Source of the DNA: Pyxidicoccus sp. MSG2
GTDB taxonomy: Bacteria; Myxococcota; Myxococcia; Myxococcales; Myxococcaceae
Reading direction: 5' to 3'
Assembly (NCBI RefSeq): GCF_026626705.1
Contig: NZ_JAPNKC010000001.1
Coordinates: 10,626,001-10,690,000, forward strand
Length of the DNA stretch: 64,000 nucleotides
The notes under the pieces are model-generated. The model did not search any database, was not told the origin of the DNA, and saw only the letters and a program-made list of their open reading frames with translations. Positions 52,965-62,500 of the stretch are shown here, in pieces; the stretch's first letter is position 1; each line of letters opens with the position of its first letter. The position numbers and the translations under genes are program-made.

Positions 52965-54934
52965 CCGAGATTGGCCATCCCTTTTCCAAGCCCTTCCAGG
53001 AGCTCATCGACTCGCTGGAGGAGAGCGTCCGCGAGGGCGTCGAGCAGCCGGCCCAGGTCGACGTCCTGTTCCGCAAGGACACGCCCTCGTACGAGCTGAA
53101 GGGGCCGGTCCACGACGTCTCCCGCGTCACGGGTTTGCGGCGCAGGCAGTTCGTCGTCTTCGAGCGCAACGTCCACTACCGCTACGCGAGCGGGCGCCTG
53201 CTGTGGAACGCCCCCGCCAACCCGGCGGATCCGGACTGGTACCCGGACGACAACTCCCGCGTCCTGGTGGAGTACACCTACCGCGACCTGCCGTCGGGCA
53301 TCACCGACTTCAACGCGGGCAGCGTCGCCGGCACGCTGGTGCGGGCGGTGGCGCGCGAGCTGAAGTTCCTCTACGAGCAGATGGACCAGGCCTACCGCCG
53401 GGCCTTCATCGACATTGCCCAGGGCGTGGCGCTGGACAACGTGGTGGCCCTGCTCGGCATCGTCCGCAATCAGGCCCTGCCCGCCACGGGCTTCGTGACG
53501 TTCTTCCTGAAGAAGCCGCCCAGGACGGGCACGAAGGTCGTCATCTCGCCGAAGACGCGCGTGGCCGACACGCAGGGGCGGCTCTTCGTGGTGACGGAGG
53601 GCGGCTTCATCGAGTCCACCCTGGCGGAGGTGCGCACCCAGACGGGCGGCGTGCTCAAGACGGCGAACCGCATCGGTGTCCTCACCCACGTGCGGGTGAA
53701 GGGGACGACCACCAACCTCCCCACGAAGCCCACGGTGACGGGCAAGGACTTCGGCGCGGACGAGCGCACCATCACGCTCAATGACGTCTCCCCGGCAGGG
53801 GACCTGGTGGTGACGTACCAGCCGAAGAGCGTGACCCTGCCTGTCACGGCGCTGGAGCCGGGCCGGGAAGGCAACGTGGGCTCGGGCAGCATCACCGTCA
53901 TGCCCACGCCTCCCAGGGGCGTCGACGGCGGCGTCACCAACGAGGACCCGCTGATCGGCGGCGAGGCGGCCGAGGGCGATGACCAGCTGCGCGAGCGGGC
54001 CAAGCACGCCCTGGAGCGCGCGGGGAATGCCACGCTCAACGCCATCAAGTACTCCATCCTCGAGGTGGACGGGGTGGAGGGCGTGGAGGTGAGGGACCAC
54101 GCCACGGACGAGACGATTCCTCTCGGAGAGGTGCGGGTGCGCTACTCGGGCGGCGACGAGGCGACCCTCGTCAAGGCCATCGACGAGACGCGGGCCGCCG
54201 GCATCCTGGTGCGGGTGGAGGCCATCACCTCCGTGTTCCTGTCCGGCAAGGTGTACGTCATCCCCGATGCGGGCCTGGCCGCGGACTCGCTGGACACGCT
54301 GAAGCGCGCCGTCGTGGCGACGCTCCGGGCGCTGGGCATCGGCGAGGCGGCCTACGTGCGGCGCCTCACCGCGCTGGCCTACCAGGTGGCGGGCATCGCC
54401 GACGTGGCGGAGGCCCAGCTCGACTTCGCGAAGAAGAAGCCGGGCGAGGCGCTCCCCTCGGAGACGGGCCAGGTCACCGACCCCTTCGTGGTGAAGTCGA
54501 GCGAGCTCATCCGGCCCGACGAGAGCAACCTCACCGTCGTCGCGCTCGACGGCCTCAAGGCCACGGGTGTCTACGTGCCGGCGCAGAACCGCACGAACCT
54601 CACGCTGAGCGTGGTGAAGGGGGACGGCACGGCGGTGCGCTTCCGCTCCTTCACGCTGAACGTCGTCGTGGTGCTGAGGGCCCGGCTGAAGACAGCCCCG
54701 GACCAGCCGGCCCAGCGCGTGTGCCAGGTGGAGAAGCAGGTCACCTTCACCAGCTCGGCCGACACGGTGGTCGTCTCCATTCTGAACGCCGACATCAAGG
54801 ACGCGCCCGGCCACCCGGGGTTCCGCCTGGGCGCGGACGGACATGACCCGCATGTGGAGTTCCAGGTCAGCTCCACCGCCTACCCGGCGCTGAAGCCCGG
54901 CCTCTCGCCGGTGGACATCACGGGAATCTCCTGA
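52961..54934 (+). CDS. Baseplate J-like protein (gpJ)
   Basis: 657 residues. The conserved baseplate J region is clear: PPRGVDGGVTNEDPLIGGEA followed by DDQLRERAKHALERAGNAT and LNAIKYSILEVDGVEGVEVR. It forms the main triangular wedge scaffold of the baseplate with gpI and gp25. It is longer than P2 gpJ (about 300 residues) and has an N-terminal extension (to about residue 170) and a C-terminal beta-rich extension (from about 500) like the large J proteins of eCIS and tailocins. ATGA overlap with gp25. Confidence 0.88.
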   Translation: MTEIGHPFSKPFQELIDSLEESVREGVEQPAQVDVLFRKDTPSYELKGPVHDVSRVTGLRRRQFVVFERNVHYRYASGRLLWNAPANPADPDWYPDDNSRVLVEYTYRDLPSGITDFNAGSVAGTLVRAVARELKFLYEQMDQAYRRAFIDIAQGVALDNVVALLGIVRNQALPATGFVTFFLKKPPRTGTKVVISPKTRVADTQGRLFVVTEGGFIESTLAEVRTQTGGVLKTANRIGVLTHVRVKGTTTNLPTKPTVTGKDFGADERTITLNDVSPAGDLVVTYQPKSVTLPVTALEPGREGNVGSGSITVMPTPPRGVDGGVTNEDPLIGGEAAEGDDQLRERAKHALERAGNATLNAIKYSILEVDGVEGVEVRDHATDETIPLGEVRVRYSGGDEATLVKAIDETRAAGILVRVEAITSVFLSGKVYVIPDAGLAADSLDTLKRAVVATLRALGIGEAAYVRRLTALAYQVAGIADVAEAQLDFAKKKPGEALPSETGQVTDPFVVKSSELIRPDESNLTVVALDGLKATGVYVPAQNRTNLTLSVVKGDGTAVRFRSFTLNVVVVLRARLKTAPDQPAQRVCQVEKQVTFTSSADTVVVSILNADIKDAPGHPGFRLGADGHDPHVEFQVSSTAYPALKPGLSPVDITGIS

Positions 54935-54944
54935 GGAGGGCACG

Positions 54945-56243
54945 GTGTCGTTCAAGACCGACAGACTCGCCGCGCTCTTCCCGGACGCCTATTCCGCCCG
55001 GGAGGGCGCCTCGTCGCTCCGACGGCTGCTGGACGCCATCGGCCACGAGCTCATGGGGGCCGACGAGTCCGTCAAGGCGCTGCTGAAGTCCCACTGGGTG
55101 AACTACGCCCAGGACGACGCGCTCGACGGCCTGGGCGCCACGTTCGGCGTGGAGCGCCGCAGGTTGGCTGACGGCACCTGGGAGCCGGACGACGCCTTCC
55201 GCCGCCGCCTCAAGGCGGTGGTGCCGTACTTCACGGGCGGAGGCACGGTGAAGGCCGTGGCCGGGGCGGTGCGCTCGGCCCTGGGACTGCCCTACGACCT
55301 CGAGCTCTTCCGCCGCGAAATCACCCCCGCCGGGGGCGACTCCACCGGACAGATTGCCGCGCTCATCCAGGCCCTGGAGGGACTGGTCCGGGTGCAGGAG
55401 TTCTCCCCGAAGCCCGAGAGCATGCTCTCGGAGCCGGTGACGCGCGTCGCGGACACCAGCGAAGTCACGGTGGAGGTGGCCTTTGCCAGCATCACCCAGG
55501 TCTACCCGCGCATCGAGTGGACCTTCACGAAGGGCGGGGGCCGCTACCTCACGCTGCGGCGCCTGGACACCGGCGAGGGCCTCAAGTCGAAGGCCGCCCT
55601 GAAGATGAATCCCGGTGAGACGCTCGTGCTCACCGCCAGCCCCAGCGGCGCGCTCGCCGCCTCCGTGGGCACCACCGACGTGAGCAGCCTCTTCACCGCG
55701 TGGGACGGCACCTCCGCGCCCCGCCTGCCGCCGCTCCCCGGTGAGGCGACCCACTGGAAGTTCACCGCCCGGTCCGCCATCTACGACCTCTCGGGGTTCG
55801 ACGACACCGAGGGCTTCGACACGCCCGACTTCTCCGTGCGCATCCAGTGGACGCGCTACCAGCACCTCACCTTCGACGTCATCGTCCCGTACTTCATCAA
55901 GCGGGCGGTGGAGGACATCCAGCGGCAGACCGGCTACCAGGGCGAGCTCTTCCTCTTCGAAGGACTGCCCCTGGAGGTCATCCAGCGAGTCGTCGACCAG
56001 ACCCGGGCCGCGGGCGTGAAGGGCATGGTCCACTTCTCGCTCAACTTCCTGGAGGACCACGCGGCCCTGGAGCAACTGAGCGGCCTGCTCCAGCACCGGT
56101 ACCAGGAGACGCAGGACGTCAGCGAGGTCGTGAGCGTCGGCTCGCTGAGCACGGCCGTGGAAGACCAGAACATGCGCGAGGCCTTCGCCATCGGCGGCGT
56201 CTTCAACATTTCCACTTTCGACACCAGCTTTGGCTTCGAATAG
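54945..56243 (+). CDS. Tail protein I-like baseplate wedge (gpI)
   Basis: 432 residues, starting with GTG 54945 after a strong GAGGAGGG. The first 130 residues resemble phage tail protein I: LRRLLDAIGHELMGADESVK, then DDALDGLGATFGVERRRLAD and FRRRLKAVVPYFTGGGTVKA. The remaining 300 residues form an added domain, partly beta-rich and partly helical (from about 300), that is not in P2 gpI and may hold the fibres. Position after gpJ is conserved. Confidence is good for the N-terminus only. Confidence 0.72.
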   Translation: MSFKTDRLAALFPDAYSAREGASSLRRLLDAIGHELMGADESVKALLKSHWVNYAQDDALDGLGATFGVERRRLADGTWEPDDAFRRRLKAVVPYFTGGGTVKAVAGAVRSALGLPYDLELFRREITPAGGDSTGQIAALIQALEGLVRVQEFSPKPESMLSEPVTRVADTSEVTVEVAFASITQVYPRIEWTFTKGGGRYLTLRRLDTGEGLKSKAALKMNPGETLVLTASPSGALAASVGTTDVSSLFTAWDGTSAPRLPPLPGEATHWKFTARSAIYDLSGFDDTEGFDTPDFSVRIQWTRYQHLTFDVIVPYFIKRAVEDIQRQTGYQGELFLFEGLPLEVIQRVVDQTRAAGVKGMVHFSLNFLEDHAALEQLSGLLQHRYQETQDVSEVVSVGSLSTAVEDQNMREAFAIGGVFNISTFDTSFGFE

Positions 56244-56264
56244 CCAGACATCCAAGGAGCTCGC

Positions 56265-56756
56265 ATGCAGGAGAGCATGGAGATGAAGGGGCAGATGACA
56301 ATCTCCCTGACCGACGCGGAGGGGAGGGTGGTCTACGAGCGGACCCACCAGAACCGCATCGTCAAGGCCGGGCGGAGGCTGGTGGCCCAGCTCTTCGGGG
56401 GCATCACCTCGGGGACGCCGCCCTCCAAGGTGACGCACATGGGCGTGGGCACGGGTGCCACCGTCGCGGATGACGAGCAATTGGACCTGGTGGCGGCACG
56501 CGCGCCCCGCAATCCCATCACCAGCGTCACCTACTCCGAGGTCGTCGAGTCGAGCCCGTCGGGGCCGGTGAAGCGCGTGAAGGCGTCGCTGCAGACCATC
56601 TTCGACTTCAACGAGGCCAACGGCACCGACCCTCTCCGGGAGGCGGGCATCTTCACGGCGGTCACCGGGGGCACCATGTACAACCGCGTGGTGTTCGATG
56701 CGGTGACCAAGAGCAGCAACTTCAAGCTGACCCTCATCTGGGACATCGTCTTCTAA
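56265..56756 (+). CDS. Small phage tail/fibre-associated protein
   Basis: 163 residues with AAGGAG in the leader. The features KAGRRLVAQLFGGI, VTHMGVGTGATVADDEQLDL and LREAGIFTAVTGGTMYNRVV with a final LTLIWDIVF are those of small phage proteins coded next to tail fibres that contain a jelly-roll-like domain and attach or fold the fibre. No enzyme motif. In the operon it lies between gpI and the fibre. Confidence 0.6.
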   Translation: MQESMEMKGQMTISLTDAEGRVVYERTHQNRIVKAGRRLVAQLFGGITSGTPPSKVTHMGVGTGATVADDEQLDLVAARAPRNPITSVTYSEVVESSPSGPVKRVKASLQTIFDFNEANGTDPLREAGIFTAVTGGTMYNRVVFDAVTKSSNFKLTLIWDIVF

Positions 56757-56799
56757 GGGCGAAAACACCCACGGACTCGCGAGCAGGAGGCACACGAAC

Positions 56800-57966
56800 A
56801 TGCCCTTTGTCCCGGACCAACCGTTTCCCAAGGCGACCGGCAATCCCATCCGCTCCAAGGACTGGAACGACCTGGTGTACGAGTCGCAACGGCTCGACAC
56901 CGCCAAGGTCAACAAGGTCGGCGACGCGATGACCGGTCCCCTGACCATCCAGGCCGCCCTGAACCAGGCTGCGCTGGGGGTGGGGACCGCATCGCCCGCC
57001 GCCCGGCTGCACGTGGTGGACGGCGCCAACCCCACGGTGCTGCGCGTGCAGAGCACGGCGAGCTTCGGAAAGACGCGCCTGGAAATGTGGAGCGACCCGC
57101 AGGGCGGCGGCAACGAGTGGCGGCCGGGCTACATCGAGTCGCTCGACCTTGGCGGCTACACCGGCGGGCTGTCCTTCATGACCAATGGCACCGGGGCCGC
57201 CAACCGCACTGGCGCCGTGGAGGCCTTGCGGGTGGTGAATGGCAAGGCCGGCTTCGGCGTCACCGACCCGGGCTACCGCATCGACGTGGGCGACCGCATC
57301 CGCCTCAGGACGGGGGCCAATGGCAGCGCGGGGCTGTGGCTCTATGAGACCACCGAGGACAAGGCCTTCATCGGGATGAACGGGACCAGCGTGGGCCTGT
57401 GGGGCAACAAGGGCGCCGGCTGGTCACTCAACATGGACACGGTCACCGGGAACGTGGGCATCCGCCAGGGCCCCGAGGGCGCGGGCGGGGCCGCCCTCGC
57501 CGTCAACGGCAACCTCAGGGTCAGCGGCCGCGTCATGGACGCCAAGCTCCGGCTGGAGGTGGCCCTCAACAACACCGTCTCCATTGCCAGCACCAATGGG
57601 AACTTTGGAGCGTGGCAGAACACCCCCAACATGAACTTCAGCGTGACCTCGCCGGGGGCGTATTTCCTGGTGCGGTTCCAGATGGGGGGCGTCCAGGCCA
57701 CGGGCACCACCATCCCCCATGCACGGGGCGAGTTCAGGCTGCTGTATGACGGAGGCCAGATTGCGTATGTGCTGCACGAGTACCACGCGAATGGCTGGGA
57801 ACTCCGGGAGGTCTCCCTGGAGCGCATGTTCTACATGGCCGCCGGCAACCACACCGTCCAGGTGCAGTGGGCCACCCACAGTCCCGAGGCCACGGCCGGC
57901 AATCCGGTGACCCTGAGGGGCTGCTGGTACAGCGACACCCGCAGCATCTCTGTCATCGAGCTCTAA
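56800..57966 (+). CDS. Tail fibre / receptor-binding protein
   Basis: 388 residues, preceded by AGGAGG. It contains the fibre-shaft motif VNKVGDAMTGPLTI, a beta-helix-like shaft with repeats such as GNVGIRQGPEGAGGAALAVN, and a C-terminal globular domain (about 270-388: MNFSVTSPGAYFLVRF, then HTVQVQWATHSPEATAG and CWYSDTRSISVIEL) that looks like a C1q/TNF-like or other jelly-roll receptor-binding head. It therefore most likely decides which surface the particle binds. Only one fibre of this type is in the window. The target organism cannot be read from the sequence. Confidence 0.72.
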   Translation: MPFVPDQPFPKATGNPIRSKDWNDLVYESQRLDTAKVNKVGDAMTGPLTIQAALNQAALGVGTASPAARLHVVDGANPTVLRVQSTASFGKTRLEMWSDPQGGGNEWRPGYIESLDLGGYTGGLSFMTNGTGAANRTGAVEALRVVNGKAGFGVTDPGYRIDVGDRIRLRTGANGSAGLWLYETTEDKAFIGMNGTSVGLWGNKGAGWSLNMDTVTGNVGIRQGPEGAGGAALAVNGNLRVSGRVMDAKLRLEVALNNTVSIASTNGNFGAWQNTPNMNFSVTSPGAYFLVRFQMGGVQATGTTIPHARGEFRLLYDGGQIAYVLHEYHANGWELREVSLERMFYMAAGNHTVQVQWATHSPEATAGNPVTLRGCWYSDTRSISVIEL

Positions 57967-57981
57967 CGGGAGGAATGGACC

Positions 57982-58518
57982 ATGTTCGTCATTCGAGACA
58001 AGAAATCGAAGGCCATCCTCAACATGTGGCAATCGCCGCCGGGAGAGCGCCGCAAGCCGGAAGAGCTCCTGCCTGACTTCGACGCGAAGACGATGGAGTT
58101 CGGGCAAACGGACATGCCCTCCGTCCCCGCCCACTTCGACATCGTGAACGGCGTCATCAAGCCCCTGGAGCCACCCGCCCCCGAGCCGGAGGCGGCACCC
58201 GCCGCGCCTGCTCCCACCCTGGCCCAGGTGAAGGAGTCCACCGTCGCGGAGCTGTCCCGCCTCTCCTTCGAGCTGCGCAAGAAGCTCATCCCCGAGCACG
58301 AGCTCCAGAACGCCGCGCTGGGCGTCTACGACGAGAAGCGGACCCAGGCCATTCGCGACACCGTCAAGGCCTTCCGCGACGAGTACAAGCGCCTGGAGGC
58401 CGTGGTGAAGAAGGCGAAGTCCATCAAGGAGGTCCAGGCGGTGAAGCCCGACTTCCCGACCCAGGTGGCGGCGGCCGCGAGCAGCGCAGCCCGGAAGGGC
58501 GAAAAGGAGAAGCGATGA
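57982..58518 (+). CDS. Fibre-associated protein with proline hinge and coiled coil
   Basis: 178 residues. An N-terminal 60-residue globular part (MFVIRDKKSKAILNMWQSPP) is joined by a Pro/Ala/Glu linker (EPPAPEPEAAPAAPAPT) to a charged helical C-terminus (LRKKLIPEHELQNAALGVYD). It stands where tail fibre assembly (gpG/Tfa-like) proteins occur and may be the fibre chaperone, but no clear family motif is present. The stop overlaps the next ATG. Confidence 0.5.
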   Translation: MFVIRDKKSKAILNMWQSPPGERRKPEELLPDFDAKTMEFGQTDMPSVPAHFDIVNGVIKPLEPPAPEPEAAPAAPAPTLAQVKESTVAELSRLSFELRKKLIPEHELQNAALGVYDEKRTQAIRDTVKAFRDEYKRLEAVVKKAKSIKEVQAVKPDFPTQVAAAASSAARKGEKEKR

Positions 58519-58766
58519 TGAAGGAGCGACTGGGCCTCCGCCTGGACGAGCTGCGGGCGGAGTACGAGAAGGGGAAGACGACGCTCGAGGAGCTGGAGGC
58601 GAAGGTCTTCAGCGTGCGCTCGACCATGCTGCGCATCAGCGGCGCCATCCAGGTGCTGGAGGAGGAGCTGGGGCGGGCAATCGCGGAGCCGGTCAACGGG
58701 AAGGGGCACGTGGAGCCCGTGGACGGGAAGGCGCCCGACGCTCACACGCTGCGGGTGCCTGCCTGA
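58515..58766 (+). CDS. Small coiled-coil protein
   Basis: 83 residues with AAAAGGAG before overlapping ATGATG starts (58515 or 58518). Residues 1-55 are one amphipathic helix (LDELRAEYEKGKTTLEELEA) and the tail is a short low-complexity stretch. No family recognised. Co-translated with the preceding gene, so probably a partner for it. Confidence 0.6.
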   Translation: MMKERLGLRLDELRAEYEKGKTTLEELEAKVFSVRSTMLRISGAIQVLEEELGRAIAEPVNGKGHVEPVDGKAPDAHTLRVPA

Positions 58767-58775
58767 GCCGGCGCC

Positions 58776-59552
58776 ATGCTTCTCTCCCTGCAAAACGCCT
58801 TCGTCGAGCTGCTGGAGACGTCCTTCCCGGACCTCTTCAACGGGACTCCCGCGCCCATCCAGGTGAAGTTCCAGAACCCCGCCTGGACGCTGGATGCCGC
58901 GTCCGCCGACCCCACGGCGGGTGAGCCTGGCCAGGACGACGCCACGGACCTCCTCGCCTTCGACCCGGCCCAGCCGGCCGGTCCGTACACGCTCTCCCGA
59001 CCGCCCTATCCCGGCCCGAAGCGCGTGTACCTGCGGGCCGCGGACGGTGGGCGCCAGACGCTCGGCCCCGCGGAGGTGCACTGGGACAGCGACAACCCGC
59101 GGTCCTTCACGCTCCAGCCGAAGCCCACGCGCGTGCTGACCGGCTTCAATCAGGTGGAAGTCCTCTACGGCGTCACCGCCGTCTTCACCCAGCTCAAGAG
59201 CCACCACCAGCTCCCCGTCATCCTGAGCGGCACGGACGACGCGGAGCTGGAGCGCGCGGAGGCGCTGACCCTGGCGGCCTTCGCGCTCAACCGCGAGGCG
59301 GTGATGGCGGCGGGCGCCTTCTCCCACGCCGGCGGCGACTACACGGCGGTGGGCACCGTCAAGGGCCTCAAGCTGCTCAAGGGGGCGGCGACCCCCGGCT
59401 CGTCACGCGAGTTCCTCCTCGACGCCGAGGTCGAGCTGAAGGTCAGCCGCGCGCTGGCCGAGGACGAGGGCCGGCCCATCCTGCACATCGTCTCGCCGGG
59501 GAAGACCCCCGGAGCACGCAAGGTGGACATCGACATCGACGTCGAGTCCTGA
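58776..59552 (+). CDS. Unknown tail-operon protein
   Basis: 258 residues. N-terminus LLSLQNAFVELLETSFPDLF is an amphipathic helix followed by a beta-rich middle (PKPTRVLTGFNQVEVLYG) and a helical ELERAEALTLAAFALNREAV. A distant similarity in layout to the cap/terminator proteins of eCIS (DUF4255-type) is possible but not supported by a recognisable motif. No signal peptide or membrane segment. It is the last gene before the protease. Confidence 0.55.
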   Translation: MLLSLQNAFVELLETSFPDLFNGTPAPIQVKFQNPAWTLDAASADPTAGEPGQDDATDLLAFDPAQPAGPYTLSRPPYPGPKRVYLRAADGGRQTLGPAEVHWDSDNPRSFTLQPKPTRVLTGFNQVEVLYGVTAVFTQLKSHHQLPVILSGTDDAELERAEALTLAAFALNREAVMAAGAFSHAGGDYTAVGTVKGLKLLKGAATPGSSREFLLDAEVELKVSRALAEDEGRPILHIVSPGKTPGARKVDIDIDVES

Positions 59553-59565
59553 AGGGAGTTCTCCG

Positions 59566-62500
59566 ATGGCTCGCCTCCAAGCCTCCGTCACGCTGGACCC
59601 CTTCCGCGCGCCCGAGCAGCTCGCCTTCCTGCGCGAGCGCGTGGAGGTGTTGCAGGAGTCGGGCGTGCACCTCTGGGTGTCGCTGGAGGAGGGCCAGGTC
59701 GACACCCTGATTGCCCAGGGCATGCAGGTGATTCCGCGGCCGGAGGCCTCCGTCGTGGAGCTGCCCGCGCTCGCCTTCAATCCGGAGTCCGAGCCGCCCG
59801 AGCCGCCCGCGGCGCTGCGGGCCGAGGAACCGTCGGGAACGGCGACCGGGGACTACCTGGTGACGTTCCAGGCCCCCATCGACAAGCCCTGGCTCCAGGA
59901 GATTGCCACCCTGGGGGGAGAGTTCCTCCAGGCCCTGCCGAGCCAGGCGGCCGTGTTCCGCTTCACGCGGCAGGAGGCCGACGCCGTGAGGGCGCTGGCC
60001 TTCGTGGCCTACGTGGGGCCCTTCCATCCCGCCTATGGGGTCAGCCCCGATCTCACGGGCACGGAGGAGCCCTTCACGGCGTCCTCGCTGCGGAACATGC
60101 AGGTGACGCTGCCTCCGGATGCGCCGGACGGAAACCTGCTGCTGCGCTTCTTCGACGGGGTCAACCCCGAGTCATCCCGGGCGGCCGTGGAGGCGGCCGG
60201 GGCGACCATCGTGGCCGACACCGCCCACGGCTTCCGCGTGCGGGCACCGCCGGAGCGCGCCAATGACATCCTCCGGGTCCCCGGGCTCTTCGCGGCCGAG
60301 CCGCCGACGACCACCGAGCTGGTGAACAACAACGGGGGTGTGATTCTGGGCACCAACCAGGTGCGCCAGGTCGGCACGGTGAACTTCCTGGTGAACCTCA
60401 ACGGCGTCGGCGAGGTCGCCGGCATGGTGGACTCGGGCTGCGACGTGGGCAACCTGGCCGGGGCGGTGCCGCCCTTCGTGGGCGCGGTGATGACGCCCTT
60501 CCACACCGACCTGGCGACGAACGTCCGGCTCGTGCGCAACAGCGGCAACCCGCAGAACGTCGCGGGCGTGGCCCCCGACGGCTCGCCCCACGGGACGCAC
60601 GTCGCGGGGACCATCTGTGGCGACGGGACGAACTCCGCGGGGCAGGTGAGGGGCATGGCGCCGTCGGCCTCGCTGGTTGCCATGGGGCCGCTGCCCGCGA
60701 ACTTCGAGCCGCCCTTCGAGTTCGCCTTCCAGAATGGTGCTCGGGTCATCAACAACTCGTGGGGGAGCTCCTTCAACGTTGGCGTGAACAACAACCGCTA
60801 CATCCCGACCCACGGGTTCGCGCTCGACCGCTGGTGCTTCGACCACCCTGACGTCCTGCTCGTGTTCGCGGCGGGGAACGACGAGACGGACGTCGTGGCG
60901 GGTGGCAACGGGACGCTGGACGCAAACAACCTCAAGCTGGAGGCCACGGCGAAGAACGTCCTCACGGTGGGTGCCTCGGAGAACCTGCGGAACAACGGCG
61001 GCTGGCGCGACAGCTACCGGACGTTCTTCGGGCCCCGGTACAACAACGCGGCGTTCAACGTGAGCGCGGGCGGGGCGGCGGGGGCCTTTTCGTTCTCGGA
61101 CAACCACAACGAGGTGGCCCTGTTCAGCTCGCGCGGCACGATTCGCACCACCACCCTGGCGAACACCCAGCGCGTGAAGCCCGACATCGTGGCCACTGGC
61201 ACCAATGTGCTCTCGCTGCGCTCGCAGTGGGTGGCCCCGCCTCCGGCGCTGCCCGTGGTGCCTCCGCCGATTGGCGCGGCCTTCTGGAACGCGAACTCCG
61301 ACAGCATGCTGCCCGCGGGGTTCAACCGGAACCTGTACCAGATTCTCTCGGGGACCAGCATGGCCACCCCGATGACGACGGGCTCCGCCATCCTGGTGCG
61401 GCAGTACTACCGCACCCGCTTCGCCCAGTTGCGCCGGCCCGTGCTGCTGGAGGGCGTCGCCATTCCCGCGGCCGCGCCCCTGCCCACGTTCACGGCCCAT
61501 CCCTCCAGCGCGCCCCATGTGGACGGGCTCGTCTTCGCCTGGGTGACGGCGGCGCTGCCAGCCGGGCAGAAGAACGTCCTCGCGATGCGGCTGAGCCGTG
61601 CGCTCGCTCCGCTCGATGCGGCGCCAGTCCACCTCCAGGACAACGTGGGGGACCATGCCGCACCCAAGGTCGCCACCCGTGGAGAGCGGACGTACCTGCT
61701 CCACCGCCATGGCGACAACACCATGCGCCTGTCCTGCTACAACCGCACGCTGGCGCTCGAGGCGGGCTTCGGGACGAATGGCGTGGTGACCCTGGCCCCC
61801 AACGCCCGCCCCGACGACAACGTCCTGCCCGACTTGTTGGTAGTGGGCGAGCACGTGTGCTGCGCCTATCCGGCGACGGGTGGCAACGGCTACTTCTTCC
61901 AGCGCTTCCGCGCCGACACGGGAGCCGCCGTGGACGGCGCGCCCCTCAGCTTCCTCTTCAACACCAACACGGGGCCGCACCGCTCGGTGGCCCATGCGGG
62001 CACCCGCTACACGGTGTGCGGCGTGGCGCACCCCGGGAACTACCAGCTCCAGACGCGCCAGTTGGGCGACGACGGAGCGCTCGTGGGGGCGGGGCCCACC
62101 ACGATGGTGGACCAGGCCCAGGAGATTCGCGAGCCCTGCCTCATCTGGAACGAGCGCCTCAACATCCACATCGTGGTCTGGGTTGATGCACGCACGGTTC
62201 CGGGCGGGGAAATCTACCTGCTCTTCGTCGACGCGAATGGCGCGGCCATCCGGGCGCCCCGCCTCGTCATGTCAGTACCGGCGGCCAACCACATCCGCCG
62301 GCCGCGACTGCTCGTCCATCCGGAGGTGGGCCACGTCCTGCTCTGGGAGGACGACTCGCAGAACCTCCACTACGACCTCTACGTCGCCCTGCTGGACGAG
62401 ACGGGCCAGGTCGACGGGCGCCTCCCGGCCGATGCGAATGACCCGCTGTCCCGGAAGCTCATCCGCATCTCCGATACGCCGGAGGATACGGCGGGCTTCG

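Noticed and set aside
39223..59552. Type VI secretion system
   Set aside because: There is a sheath, tube, VgrG-like hub and PAAR-like tip, but no TssJ/L/M membrane complex or ClpV, and tape measure, gpJ and gpI are phage-type.
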